DNA of 64,000 nucleotides from contig CP123443.1 of assembly GCA_029867005.1 (NCBI GenBank), forward strand, positions 806,001 through 870,000. Direction: 5' to 3'. The notes beneath the pieces were generated by a model. It worked only from the letters and a program-made list of their open reading frames with translations. It was not told the DNA's origin and searched no databases. Shown here piece after piece: positions 39,060 to 48,900 of the stretch; within the stretch, counting starts at the first letter, position 1; every line of letters begins with the position of its first letter. This DNA comes from Candidatus Haliotispira prima. Its GTDB lineage: Bacteria; Spirochaetota; Spirochaetia; SP-2023. The position numbers were made by a program, and so were the translations under genes.

Positions 39060-41165
39060 TTAATTGTCAGACAGCTTGCGGCTATCCTGTTGCTTTACCG
39101 GGACGGCAAAGAAGCCGTCTTCTTCACCAAAAGCCCAAACCTGATTGCGGCCGTTCCGCTTGGCCAAATACAAACTTTTATCCGCATAATTCAATGTATC
39201 GACAAAGGATACCGCATGAGAACTGCTGGTCACTCCCATGGAGGCAGTGAGCTGTAACGAAGCCTCGCGAGTCTGGACAATCATCTTTTCCACCGAAGAC
39301 CGCGCCCCTTCCGCTACCTGAATTGCGGCTTGGAACGAAGTGTCCGGAAGGACAATCAAAAATTCTTCACCGCCCCAACGACCCAAATAGTCACTCATCC
39401 GAAAGATAGAAATTAAAGATTTTGCCAGCGATTTTAGAGCCAAGTCTCCAACTTCATGACCATGCTTGTCATTGATTTCTTTGAATCGGTCAATATCCAG
39501 CAATATTAAAGAAAAACCGGAACCGGAACGTTTCATACGGTTGAACTCATAGTTACAAATCTGGTTCAAACCTTTGCGGTTTAACAGTCTTGTCAGTTCA
39601 TCTGTGGCCGACTGTTCGCGCCAATAATCTATCGTTTCCGTCAGTCCGGCAAAACGCTGCTGTACTTCCCGGATGATCTGTTCCCCCATAGAGTTTTCCC
39701 GGTCCGGTTCCTGCATTTGGGCAGGCGGATCAGAGGTTCTTTTTTTGCTCCCCTCGGCTCCATCTTTTTCCGGCGGCTCTTCCGGCGGCGGTAATTCCTT
39801 CATATATTGACTGATGCGGAAGAAATCCTTGGCGTAATGCGTCATGAAATACGCATAGAGCAGCAGGGGCACCAGTGTCACCATTAGCAGGATTGCGAAC
39901 AGGAAAATGAGGTTATTCAATCTGAGCCGGTAGCTCTTGTTGATAAACTCATCCTCATCCCACCAGACCTGACTAACGACACTGTCCATCATTACCAAAT
40001 TGCGCGATGCGGGCAACATTTGTATTTTGCCGATGGAAATGACTTGGGGCATGTAGTTACCACGACTGTTGCGGTCCAAACTGTTGTAAATATTGCTGAA
40101 AATTAACGGCTGCATGTAACCGCGCATCTGCAAATCCAAGTCCAGGCGTTTGCCTCTTTCTGCTGCTTTTGGAGTGCTGAGCAGGAAGTTTAAACTCGGG
40201 TCGACAAGGACCGGGTCAGAGAGTGGGTGAATCACCTCTAAAATTGCTTCTACCATTTCCACATACATGGCATCGTGCTTCTTGCTAAGCTTTCCGCTGC
40301 TTAGGTCATACCGGTCCAAGTGTGTCCGGCTGCCATAGGTTTTGAAATAATAGGAATCAGCTTCCGCCTTATCGAGGGTGACCAGCGTGGTCTGTAGCTG
40401 ATTTAGGTTGCCTCCCAACTGTCCCAACTGTCGTTCAAAAAGATAGAAAAAGTCCTTGGTTCTTGTGAAGACATCCCCCATCTCAACGGAAATCGCAAAA
40501 CGCAAGCCGTTGTCTTCCATGGCGAAATCGTAGAACAGAAGAGTCAGAACAGCCTGATTCGTTTCCGGCGCAATGCCCAGTTGAACATTATATTGTAAGG
40601 GAGTCAGGGCATTGCGGTCTTTCAGTATTTTAGACACGTCGTAGCCGAAGTGATATAGAGCATCAAGTGATTTCAGCTCACTGAGATTGGTCCAGTTCGG
40701 CTTTAGGCTGGTGGCGGTTTGGTGGACCTTTCCGCCGGTGTCAACCAAGTAGTAGTAGACCCGCTCATTCGGCTTTAGATTTTTCCAATCAGGGTAGCTA
40801 TCTAAAAAATCGCTGTAAAAATTGAGGTATGTGCTGGCGTCTCGGCTCTGTTGTCCGGCATTCGTTTCTCTCAGCCTGCGGCCTAATTCATCGGAAAGTG
40901 GGTGAAATTTGATCACCCGGGCATTAATTTTATTTGTCCAGAATCGTGTCCAATTCAGACGGAAGTTCTCCCAGATTACTGTATGTTTAGATTTGAGCTC
41001 TCCATCGGTGCGGCGCAACGCTTCGATATTGAATTGCTCATCCGTGAGGTACACGGCGACAAAGGGACGAATTAAAGTTGCAAAACCAATAATTATCAGT
41101 ACTAAAGCCGACAAAATATACATGTGCATTTTTGCCGGCAGTTGTGCATAATACTTCGGTCCCAT
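39060..41165 (-). CDS. Membrane-bound diguanylate cyclase (GGDEF)
   Basis: About 701 aa. Two transmembrane helices (about residues 15-37 and 410-432) flank a large periplasmic sensor region of unknown type. A short linker, partly Pro/Glu-rich, leads to a GGDEF domain. The active-site motif is GGEEF (RWGGEEFLIVLPD). An inhibitory RxxD site (RMSD) lies five residues before it, so the enzyme should make c-di-GMP with product feedback. NRKGLNQICNYEFNRMKR and DIDRFKEINDKHGHEVGD are standard metal- and GTP-binding segments. Start at the ATG at 41165 with GGAG 8 bp upstream; a TTG at 41195 also keeps the frame open. Confidence 0.92.
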   Translation of the reverse strand: MGPKYYAQLPAKMHMYILSALVLIIIGFATLIRPFVAVYLTDEQFNIEALRRTDGELKSKHTVIWENFRLNWTRFWTNKINARVIKFHPLSDELGRRLRETNAGQQSRDASTYLNFYSDFLDSYPDWKNLKPNERVYYYLVDTGGKVHQTATSLKPNWTNLSELKSLDALYHFGYDVSKILKDRNALTPLQYNVQLGIAPETNQAVLTLLFYDFAMEDNGLRFAISVEMGDVFTRTKDFFYLFERQLGQLGGNLNQLQTTLVTLDKAEADSYYFKTYGSRTHLDRYDLSSGKLSKKHDAMYVEMVEAILEVIHPLSDPVLVDPSLNFLLSTPKAAERGKRLDLDLQMRGYMQPLIFSNIYNSLDRNSRGNYMPQVISIGKIQMLPASRNLVMMDSVVSQVWWDEDEFINKSYRLRLNNLIFLFAILLMVTLVPLLLYAYFMTHYAKDFFRISQYMKELPPPEEPPEKDGAEGSKKRTSDPPAQMQEPDRENSMGEQIIREVQQRFAGLTETIDYWREQSATDELTRLLNRKGLNQICNYEFNRMKRSGSGFSLILLDIDRFKEINDKHGHEVGDLALKSLAKSLISIFRMSDYLGRWGGEEFLIVLPDTSFQAAIQVAEGARSSVEKMIVQTREASLQLTASMGVTSSSHAVSFVDTLNYADKSLYLAKRNGRNQVWAFGEEDGFFAVPVKQQDSRKLSDN

Positions 41166-41330
41166 TATCCAGGCTCCCGCGAAGTTAATAATCAAATGTA
41201 AAATGACAGAAAGTATGCATATTCTCGGCAGATAGTTTAAATTATTAAGCCTAATCGGAACCTCAAGGCATTACTTCTGCGTTGCATCCTCTACCAAACA
41301 CCGCCGGTGTATCCGGCCGTGATCTTCTTC

Positions 41331-42242
41331 TTAGGATTCCATTCCAAGGAGCCGTCTGACATAAGTCTCCGGCTCAAACGTGGCAATCTGGCCGTATTTC
41401 TCACCCTGTCCCTCGTACAGAACCGGAAGTCCCAACTTTTCGGTTAAAGAAAACACGATTCCGCCACCGCACTTTGCATCCATTTTGGTTACGATGGCAC
41501 CGTGCAAAGGCAGTACTTGGGAGAAAGCCTCGGCCTGACTCAGAGCATTTTTGCCGGTGGTGGCATCGATGACAAGCAAGTTGTACCTCTGCTCCGGTTC
41601 GATTAGACGGTCCAGTACCCGGTTGATTTTGCCCAGTTCTTCCAACAGCAACTTCTTCGTGTGCATCCTGCCGGCGGTATCGAGCAATACCAGTTTGTGC
41701 TTTCGCACGAGCGCGCTGGAGACTGCGTTGTAAATTACCGCCGCGCTGTCACTGCCTCGTTCCTCCGCCACAACCCGGACACCCAGCCGCTCTCCGTGCA
41801 CCTTGAGTTGCTCAATAGCCGCTGCACGGAAGGTATCCCCCGCACCAATCGTCATTTCACTTGGTGCAATCCCGCATTGCTCTGCAAGGTGGGGCACCAG
41901 TTTTGCCAGACTTGTGGTTTTACCAACCCCGTTTACACCCAGCAGCATGACCACCTGTAAGTTTTCACCGGCTTTCAGACACCGTTCAAATTCCCCATTA
42001 TTGCCCCGGAGTGCGCCCTCCAGTTGCCTTGAAAGTTGCAGCAGCAGGTCTCTTTCGCTTTGCAGTTTCAGCTTTACGGCCTGTCTGCGAAGCTCCGTGC
42101 CGAAACTCATGGCCAAAGTCGGAGCGATGTCGGCTTCCAGCAACAGATCTTCTAATTCGTCCAGGTTTTCCTCAAGGAAACGTGGTCTTTGGAAAAATTC
42201 GCGCAGTCGAAATTGCCAGGATCGTTTGTTCAACAGCCCCAT
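41331..42242 (-). CDS. ftsY: Signal recognition particle receptor FtsY
   Basis: This 303-aa SRP-type GTPase receives SRP-ribosome complexes at the inner membrane. NG-domain motifs are present: GVNGVGKTTSLAKL (G1), GAGDTFRAAAIEQL, DTAGRMHTKKLL (G3) and TKMDAKCGGGIVFSL (G4/G5, with Met where Leu is usual). The acidic A-domain found in E. coli FtsY is missing, as in many short bacterial FtsY proteins. Monocistronic, with a 360-bp gap upstream. Confidence 0.95.
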   Translation of the reverse strand: MGLLNKRSWQFRLREFFQRPRFLEENLDELEDLLLEADIAPTLAMSFGTELRRQAVKLKLQSERDLLLQLSRQLEGALRGNNGEFERCLKAGENLQVVMLLGVNGVGKTTSLAKLVPHLAEQCGIAPSEMTIGAGDTFRAAAIEQLKVHGERLGVRVVAEERGSDSAAVIYNAVSSALVRKHKLVLLDTAGRMHTKKLLLEELGKINRVLDRLIEPEQRYNLLVIDATTGKNALSQAEAFSQVLPLHGAIVTKMDAKCGGGIVFSLTEKLGLPVLYEGQGEKYGQIATFEPETYVRRLLGMES

Positions 42243-42605
42243 ATACTCACCTTACAAGGAGATATTTGCAAAGAGATATTTACAATTCTCTTTTTTTTTA
42301 CTTCAGGAGTAGCACCCCGATACCCGGAATGCTTTGACAATGCCTCGAATTATGCCACAGATTATGTCGGGAAAATCAAAGACAGAAATTTGAAGACAAA
42401 GACGTACAGAGCTTTATATAAAAATCAGGAAACACTACATATTTTTATATACGGTAATTCCCTATCGTAAGGCCTGTCTTAATGTCTTTTCAAATATGAT
42501 GGGGAGTGGATAGCCCAAACACCTCTGATAAAGTGCCCGACACTTTGCGATTGTTCCGCATCTGTTTGGTATCGGAGCGCGGTCCGCAGATTTGAGAGCT
42601 CCCGG
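42243..42605. other. Intergenic region between parB and ftsY
   Basis: 363 bp, AT-rich near ftsY. It presumably carries the ftsY promoter, but no clear -35/-10 pair or terminator could be fixed. No coding frame was supported. Confidence 0.35.
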
Positions 42606-44222
42606 TTATTTTGAAAATAATGTTTTACCCTCAAAATTATCCGATTCGGAGTCTGTTGCGTTTGGATTTTCCCGTCCGGTATCTTCGGCCAGAATCCGGT
42701 CTAAGCCTAACTTATTGAGCCAGGATTCCCATTGTTCTGAAGTCTCAAACTCTATTTGCAACAAGGCTTTGCGAGGCCGTGCCGCCGCCCCGTGCCCCGT
42801 TCCGCCCCGGGCTGTGTCCGCCGTTGTGTCTTTCGTCTGCGAGTCGTTCAGGTTTCCTTCCAAACGCAGGCGCAAACCGAGGTGCAAGGCCTTGGCCAAA
42901 TGATCTTCCAGCTCTTCTTCCCGGAATAGCATTCCGCGAACGCCCCAATATTCCGGCACTTTGTTGGTTTCAGTATTAGTTTCAGCATCAGTTTTAAGAG
43001 ACTGCCTGTCGGACCGGACAGTCTCGGGAGCAGGTTTGGGAAGGATGGCAGATGCCGTTGCCACGGCAACCGGCTCTTGTTCGTCCAATTCCGGCCCGTT
43101 TAGTTCCTCTAATTCCTCTAGTAGTTCCTCTAGGTCTCCTAGTTCTCCTAACTCCTCTAATTCCTCTTCTTCCGGCTCTTCCGGCTCTTCCCGTGTTTCC
43201 TTTCGGGGCCTTTGATCTGATTTCTCCCAATATTTTGTCGGCAGGGGCTGTAAGGAAGGCTCCGGTTTCTCCGACTCCGGGTTGTTCTGTGGAGAATCTT
43301 GCGGCAGTTTTGCCACAGGATCGGAAAACTCCGTTTCCGGCTCAGACGGCGCAGAATTACCCGGATCGGTGTCCGGACTATCCGGAGTTTCTTGAATGGT
43401 ATTTTGCACCTCCGGGTTGTTTACCTCTTGGCAGTAGCGTTCCGTTTGGCGCACAGACCAAGATTCTTCGATGCAAAGCCGATAGGCCTCCAGCAAGATA
43501 TTCACGTCTTTCAACATCAACAGAGCCTTGGCGTGGCCGGAGCGTATGATGGATTGAGACAGGCCCTGTTGTACCATCGGTGGCAACTGTAACAGACGCA
43601 GGCTGTTTGCCAGAGCCGAACGCCCCTTGCCCAAGCGTTTTGCAACCTCCTGTTGCGAAACGCCGGAAACGGAGAGTAAGTGACGGTAGGCCAAGGCCTC
43701 GTCAATCGGAGTCAGATCTTCACGCTGGATATTCTCAATCAGGGCCAGCTCGAATTGTTCCACTTCGGAAACGGACTTGACTATGGCCGGGATGCGCTGC
43801 CATTTTAGGACCTGACAGGCGCGGAACCGTCTTTCTCCGGCGATAATGCGGTACTTTGTACCGCTATTTGCCGACTCTTCTTTTTTGAGCGGCATCACCA
43901 GGATGGGCTGTAACAAGCCATGCTCAAAAATCGACTGAGCCAACTCACTGATTGTCAGCTCGTCAAAGTGCTTGCGGGGCTGGTCTCCTGAGACCAAAAT
44001 GGCAGCCAGTGGCAGCTCCTGAATCTGCGTGCCGGCCACTTTCTGTGCTGTCTGAAAGGCAGGAGACCGCTCCCCTTCGGCACCATTTTCGTTGTTTCCA
44101 ATATCAGCAGTCCCCTGATTGGCCAAGCTGTCTTTCTTCATTTGCTGCAAGTGACTGCTCAGACCATCGGCAGGCAGCAGTGCTTCCAGGCCTCTGCCCA
44201 AGCCTGTTACCCGTTTAGCCAC
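42606..44222 (-). CDS. parB: Chromosome-partitioning protein ParB with large acidic insert
   Basis: About 538 aa from a GTG (VAKRVTGLGRGLEALLPADG, the classic ParB start) that overlaps the parA stop by 8 bp. An AAAGAGG site lies inside parA. The CTP-binding/ParB box core (YRIIAGERRFRACQVLKWQ, ALIENIQREDLTPIDEA) is at about 105-180. A helix-turn-helix (SQQEVAKRLGKGRSALANSLRLL) follows, and the C-terminal dimerisation segment (LLQIEFETSEQWESWLNKLG) ends the protein. Between about residues 300 and 430 is an unusual insert with runs of Glu-Glu-Leu. It makes the protein about 240 residues longer than typical ParB. Longer ORF starts upstream (44375) lie inside parA and are unlikely. It loads at parS and drives segregation with ParA. 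Confidence 0.93.
   Translation of the reverse strand: MAKRVTGLGRGLEALLPADGLSSHLQQMKKDSLANQGTADIGNNENGAEGERSPAFQTAQKVAGTQIQELPLAAILVSGDQPRKHFDELTISELAQSIFEHGLLQPILVMPLKKEESANSGTKYRIIAGERRFRACQVLKWQRIPAIVKSVSEVEQFELALIENIQREDLTPIDEALAYRHLLSVSGVSQQEVAKRLGKGRSALANSLRLLQLPPMVQQGLSQSIIRSGHAKALLMLKDVNILLEAYRLCIEESWSVRQTERYCQEVNNPEVQNTIQETPDSPDTDPGNSAPSEPETEFSDPVAKLPQDSPQNNPESEKPEPSLQPLPTKYWEKSDQRPRKETREEPEEPEEEELEELGELGDLEELLEELEELNGPELDEQEPVAVATASAILPKPAPETVRSDRQSLKTDAETNTETNKVPEYWGVRGMLFREEELEDHLAKALHLGLRLRLEGNLNDSQTKDTTADTARGGTGHGAAARPRKALLQIEFETSEQWESWLNKLGLDRILAEDTGRENPNATDSESDNFEGKTLFSK
43080..43200 (-). repeat. Short-unit repeat region inside parB encoding Glu/Leu runs
   Basis: Imperfect repeats of units related to TCCTCTAGT/TCCTCTAA on the plus strand (6-15 bp, in frame) encode EELEELGELGDLEELLEELEEL. 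All spacings visible keep the frame, so expansion would change only insert length. Confidence 0.7.
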
Positions 44223-44994
44223 GTGCGATAACCTCTTTTGCCAATGCTTTATAACTTTTGGCCCCCACACAGTCGGGAAAATACAAAGGAATCGGCAAGG
44301 CGTGTGAGGGTGCTTCGGAGAGTCGCACATTGCGCGGGATAATAGTGTTAAATATGTAGTCGGGGTGGTCGGCAAACGTGTTGCGCACGGAGTTAATCAC
44401 GGCATTGGCAAACTTTGTCCGGCTGTCATACATGGTAAAGATGATACCGCCAATTTCCAATTCCGGGTTCACACCCTGCTGAATTTTATGAATCGTACTA
44501 AAAATCATACCCAGCAACCCCTCCAGTGCCAGAAATTCGCATTGTAGCGGGATCAGAACGCGGTGGGCCGCAGCAAAACCATTGAGAGTCAAAACGCCCA
44601 GAGACGGTGGGCAATCAATCAAAATATAATCGTAGTCGCCTGCTACGGGCCGCAAGGCATTTTTCAAATAGCCGGCCCGATCATCCACTTTTGCCAATTC
44701 CACCGTTGCCCCAGACAAATGGAGGTTCGCCGGAGCCAGCGAGAGCTTGGGTATGCCTTCTCCCGATAAACTAACGATGATGTCCTGAATGCCGCATTCA
44801 TTCATCAGGACTTCATACATGCTAACATTTTCGATGTTGTGATGGCCAAAATGGCTGGAAAGATTACCCTGTGGATCAAAATCTACCATCAGGACACGGT
44901 GCCCTTCCAGTGCCAGGTAGGCAGCCAGATTTGCCGCAGTGGTTGTTTTTCCCACGCCGCCTTTTTGGTTTGCGACCACATATGTTCGAGCCAT
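44215..44994 (-). CDS. parA: Chromosome-partitioning ATPase ParA (Soj)
   Basis: 259 aa. The deviant Walker A KGGVGKTTTAANLA (with the signature first Lys) is at about residues 11-24, then VDFDPQGNLSSHFG and DCPPSLGVLTLNG (Walker B). ParA dimerises on ATP and binds DNA non-specifically to move ParB-parS. The ATG at 44994 (MARTYVVANQKGG) is preferred over an ATG three codons upstream. It is the first gene of the parA-parB operon, translationally coupled to parB by the overlap. Confidence 0.95.
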   Translation of the reverse strand: MARTYVVANQKGGVGKTTTAANLAAYLALEGHRVLMVDFDPQGNLSSHFGHHNIENVSMYEVLMNECGIQDIIVSLSGEGIPKLSLAPANLHLSGATVELAKVDDRAGYLKNALRPVAGDYDYILIDCPPSLGVLTLNGFAAAHRVLIPLQCEFLALEGLLGMIFSTIHKIQQGVNPELEIGGIIFTMYDSRTKFANAVINSVRNTFADHPDYIFNTIIPRNVRLSEAPSHALPIPLYFPDCVGAKSYKALAKEVIARG

Positions 44995-45003
44995 GGCCGG
45001 CAT

Positions 45004-45653
45004 TGTAGTTAGTTTTGTGGATAATGCCTAGCATCCGGGGAACTTCAGTACCATGTATTACGGGAGGAGTGCTATGCTTTCTGAAAAGCCTTTGTAAGGA
45101 TCCGTTTAAAATTCTGTGAAATTCTGTAAAATCCTGCATTTTGCAACCGGACGTGCGACACGGCAACCGAGAAAGAGGGGGACTGGCCAAAGTAGACCCC
45201 GCGCTATAAATTGTAAAAAGTCCTGCGGTAACGGCATTTCGATTTGTGTATAATACACAAGGCTTGTGTGTAGTACGCACAAATCAAACGTGTACAAATG
45301 CTTACAAGTTAATTGGGTCGTTCGGTCGTTAGGTAACCGGATAATTGGCCGTCAGGACTTCTTTTTGGCCAGAGGTTTTCCCATCGGGATTTCGAGTTGC
45401 GGCCGGCTGAAAGCAGCAACCACCACACGTAGAAACGGCCAAGCGCAGCAGTTCAAAGCACAGCAGTTCAAAGTGAAAACCGGTCAGCAGGAACTGCTCT
45501 TTAGTTTTGGTTTTGGATAGCCCTGCCAAAAGCATCTTGCAGTTGTTTGCAGAATAGCCGTAGTAGTGTCTTGGTCCCTGTTAATGGACGGCGCGCGATC
45601 ATGGCAGAACACGGAGTCGGGTGTAACAAATAAAGGGAAATAGAGGGGCGATT
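45004..45653. other. Intergenic region between tRNA-Phe and parA
   Basis: 650 bp without a supported gene. It contains two neighbouring palindromes (45244-45260 and 45264-45282) and a 12-bp direct repeat (AGCAGTTCAAAG, around 45449-45472). No parS-like sequence was seen here. Confidence 0.5.
45241..45285. promoter_or_regulatory. Pair of palindromic operator-like sites upstream of parA
   Basis: TTGTGTAT-A-ATACACAA (45244-45260) is a perfect 8-bp-arm palindrome. The next 19 bp (45264-45282, TTGTG...CACAA) repeat its outer half-sites, and GATTTGTG/CACAAATC (45241-45248 and 45278-45285) bracket both. Centres are about 21 bp apart, two helical turns, as expected for cooperative repressor binding. 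A TATAAT overlaps the first palindrome on the plus strand. The binding protein is unknown. Confidence 0.55.
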
Positions 45654-45701
45654 GATTAAAAAAAGGGTGCGGAGCTCTCTTGGAAAGCTTCCGCACCCTT
45701 T
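45654..45701 (-). terminator. Rho-independent terminator of the tRNA-Phe gene
   Basis: On the minus strand AAAGGGTGCGG ... CCGCACCCTTTTTTT forms a long stem with a T7 tail immediately after the tRNA. Confidence 0.9.
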
Positions 45702-45704
45702 CTA

Positions 45705-45778
45705 ATGCCACCGGTGAGAATTGAACTCACGACACAGGGATTTTCAGTCCCTTGCTCTACCAACTGAGCTACAGCGGC
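45705..45778 (-). tRNA. tRNA-Phe (anticodon GAA)
   Basis: On the minus strand, 74 nt starting GCCGCTGTAGCTC fold as a cloverleaf. The acceptor stem GCCGCTG/CGGTGGC pairs with two G-U wobbles. The anticodon stem-loop AGGGA-CTGAAAA-TCCCT has GAA at positions 34-36, and the T arm is GTGAG-TTCAATT-CTCAC. The 3' CCA is not encoded. A terminator follows at once. Confidence 0.96.
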
Positions 45779-45956
45779 CTAAAACTGGGCAAGAATGTAT
45801 TGCAGTCTATATTTTTTGTCAAGCAGCCGGAGATAGAAAGAAACACTCTTTCCCAATGAATTGGTCGGAATGAACCGGCCGGCTAAAAAGGAAACTAGGA
45901 ATACAGATTTGCCGGCGGTGGACTCCAACGGCAGAGAAAAGTGGAGTCTACAAGGA

Positions 45957-48900
45957 TTAGAGATCCTGTTGCAGGGTTTCAAGCAGTTGTCGGTAGTAGG
46001 CCATATCGATGACCGGGCGTTGTCGTTGGGCACGCAGTTTGCGGTCATCGTAGATACTGCTGTCGTTCAGCCATAATTCGACATCATCCAGGCCTTCGCT
46101 GAGCATCAGCAGGCCTTTTTCACCAGTTTGTTGCGCTTTGTGGCGCAGTAGCTCCAGCCATTGTTCGTAGGGCAGAAACCGATCTGTCAGGCCCTGATGT
46201 TGCATGTACTCAAACAAAGACAGAGCAGCCAAGGGTCGGTTTTCTACTATATTGAAGACTTCGCCGTATTGCTTGGCTTCTTCGGCAAATGTAGCGATGC
46301 ATTCGGTGAGGAAGTCCACCGGAGTGAACTCAAAAGACCAAGGTGAATTTTCGGGCCGAAGCGGGGCACAGCGCAGGCGCAGCACTGTTTGTATAATCAG
46401 GGTCTGGAAATCGTTGGGGTTGTAGCGTCCCGAATGGCGACTATGGCCCAGGTTGCCGGGGCGGTAGATGCATACCGGCAACCCTGCCTGTATGGCCTGC
46501 CACACGATCTTCTCCGCCACCCATTTTCCCTGACCATAGCCGTTGTCCAGGAAATCGGCATAGCCGTCGATGTTGTGGTCTTCAAGGAAGCGAGGCTGAG
46601 CCTCTCCGGAGGCAAAGATGCCATTGGTGGAAATATAATGCACGGCAGCGGCACTTTGTGCCGCCAAGGCCAGCACAGCTTGGGTACCACCAACTGTTGG
46701 GTTTTTGATCACTTGGTATGGATAGAGGTAGTTGACCAGTGAACCGCAGTGAAACACCAAGTCAACCTGCCCGGCCAGGGTCTCGTACTCGGCCGGGCTG
46801 AGACCCATCCGGGCCTCGCTCAAGTCGCCCGGGTGGGCGATGAGTAAGGTCCGGCGATGCACTTTGTCCGACAGGCGATAGGAGGCCAGATTATCGAGGA
46901 TGCGCTTTTTGCCGGTTTGGCTGTCCGGGCTGCGCACCAGACAGTGGAATTGGCAGTCTGCCTTGGTTTGGGCCATTAGTTCGGCCAGCACAAAGGCACC
47001 CAGGAAACCGGTAGTTCCGGTGATAAAAATATGCCGGGCTTGGGAAAGGGGTACGGGCGTTATCTTCCTGCTGCGGAGCTGCTCTTCTGTCTGCGGGTTG
47101 AGCCAGGCATCCTTGCGCATGTGCCGGCCCACGTGTAAGTGTGGTTCCAGCACTTCCTGTCGGCCTGCCGTGTCCTGAGATTGCAGCCAGCGGACTTGTT
47201 CGGTTATGGTTGGGCACAGATAGATTTCACGCACACTGATGTGGCGGTTGAAGACCTGGGCAAAGGCACTGGCCAGCTCCGCAGCCAGTAGGGAATGTCC
47301 CCCCAAGTCAAAAAAAGTAGCGTGCTGAAGGTTTTGTTCAGGATTTTGTTCGGAATTTTGTTCTATGGGCAAGTGCAGGATACGGGCCCATAACTGTTGC
47401 AGGATGCCGCGCAAAGACTGTTCATCCGAAGATGTATTTCCAAGCTCGCCGTTGCGATAAGCACGGCAAAAGTCGTCCGACACGATGGTTGCGTCTTGTT
47501 TCGGCCTCGGAGGGCGGGGCGGTAGCGGGAGTTTCTTGTACTCTGCCTTACCCGAAATCGGATCCATGGGGATGCTGTCCACCTCTACAAAGGCGTTTGG
47601 CAGCATGTAGTGGGGCAGATAAGCTTTCAGCAGCTCGCGCAGCTTATGACAGAAACCGTTCGCTTTATCGATTTGCCACTCCTGTGCGGTCTGAGTCTGG
47701 GCCGTGCTACGCACTATATAGGCAACCAGACGTTTCTCACTGTCTTCATCGCCGCAGATTGTGGCCGCCGCGCGCGAAATGCCGGGGCAGGCACGCAACG
47801 CAGCTTCCACCATGCCCAGATAGACACTGTAGCCGCGCAGCTTAACCATGGAGTCGCAGCGTCCGTCGATGGCAATCTCGGCATGCCGCTGCCAGTTGTC
47901 CTGCTGTCGGTCGGTGGGCCTGTTTTGGCTTTGTGGAACCAGAAAACGGCCCAAGTCACCAGTGCGGTAGAGGCGGATAGCTTCTGCCCGGTCTTGCTGT
48001 TTTCCGGGGGACACTTCGGTTTGCGTGTCTGACGGAGGCTGCCAGTAGATGAAACGTTCGGCAGTCAGCTGCTCTTCTTTCAAATAACCTAAGGCCAAGG
48101 TCGGCCCACTCACATAGACTTCGCCCTGTTCAAAGGGCATGCAGGGTATCAGTCGCTTCGGATCCGGCCGGCGGGGAGCTATGGTGTGGGAGTTTTCCCG
48201 GCTGCCGTCATCGGCGGCATAGCGGAAAATATGAACTGTCACCCCGTTCATCATTTTGCCTACGTTGCAAACCGGATCCCGGTTCTCTTCTCTCATTTTG
48301 TTTAGCTCAACCAGGGCGACATCGTGGCATTCACTGATACTGTACAGATTGAAAATTTGTAGCCGGTCTTGAAAGGGGGCAAAGACTTGTAGAATTTTTT
48401 CGCGCAGGTTGCGAGTGACCACCTCGCCGTTTAGCCAGATCGCCTTGAGGCAGGCAAAGGCCTGTTCAAATGTTTCCTGCCCCACTAAAGAGTAACTTTG
48501 GAGTACTTTTTCCAGTAGCGAAGGTGTGAAGAGGATTTCCGTGATTTGGTGACGATACAGGTAGTCCAGCAATAACTGTGGGTCATAAATCAAATCGTCG
48601 GGAATAATGTAGACGGTACCGCCGACCATCAGAGGGCGCAGAACTTCCCAGACAAAAAATACGTTGCAGGCTACGTGATCCCCCGGCCGGACCTGAAAGT
48701 AACGGAAGCGTTCCCCGTAGGAGTGCACCGCCCCGCGATGCGGTGCGACGATGCCTTTCGGTTCGCCGGTGGTACCGGAGGAAAACACTACGTAGGCGTA
48801 GCTGTCCAGGTTCATGTCAGCTACCAACTCTTTCCGGTAGAGGCCGTTTTCCCAAATGTTCCGGCCCCCTTCTGCCGGCATAGCGGCATCCAAGGCCAGT

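Noticed and set aside
45004..45653. parS site or replication origin next to parAB
   Set aside because: No TGTTTCACGTGAAACA-like sequence, DnaA-box cluster or dnaA/gidA neighbours were seen.
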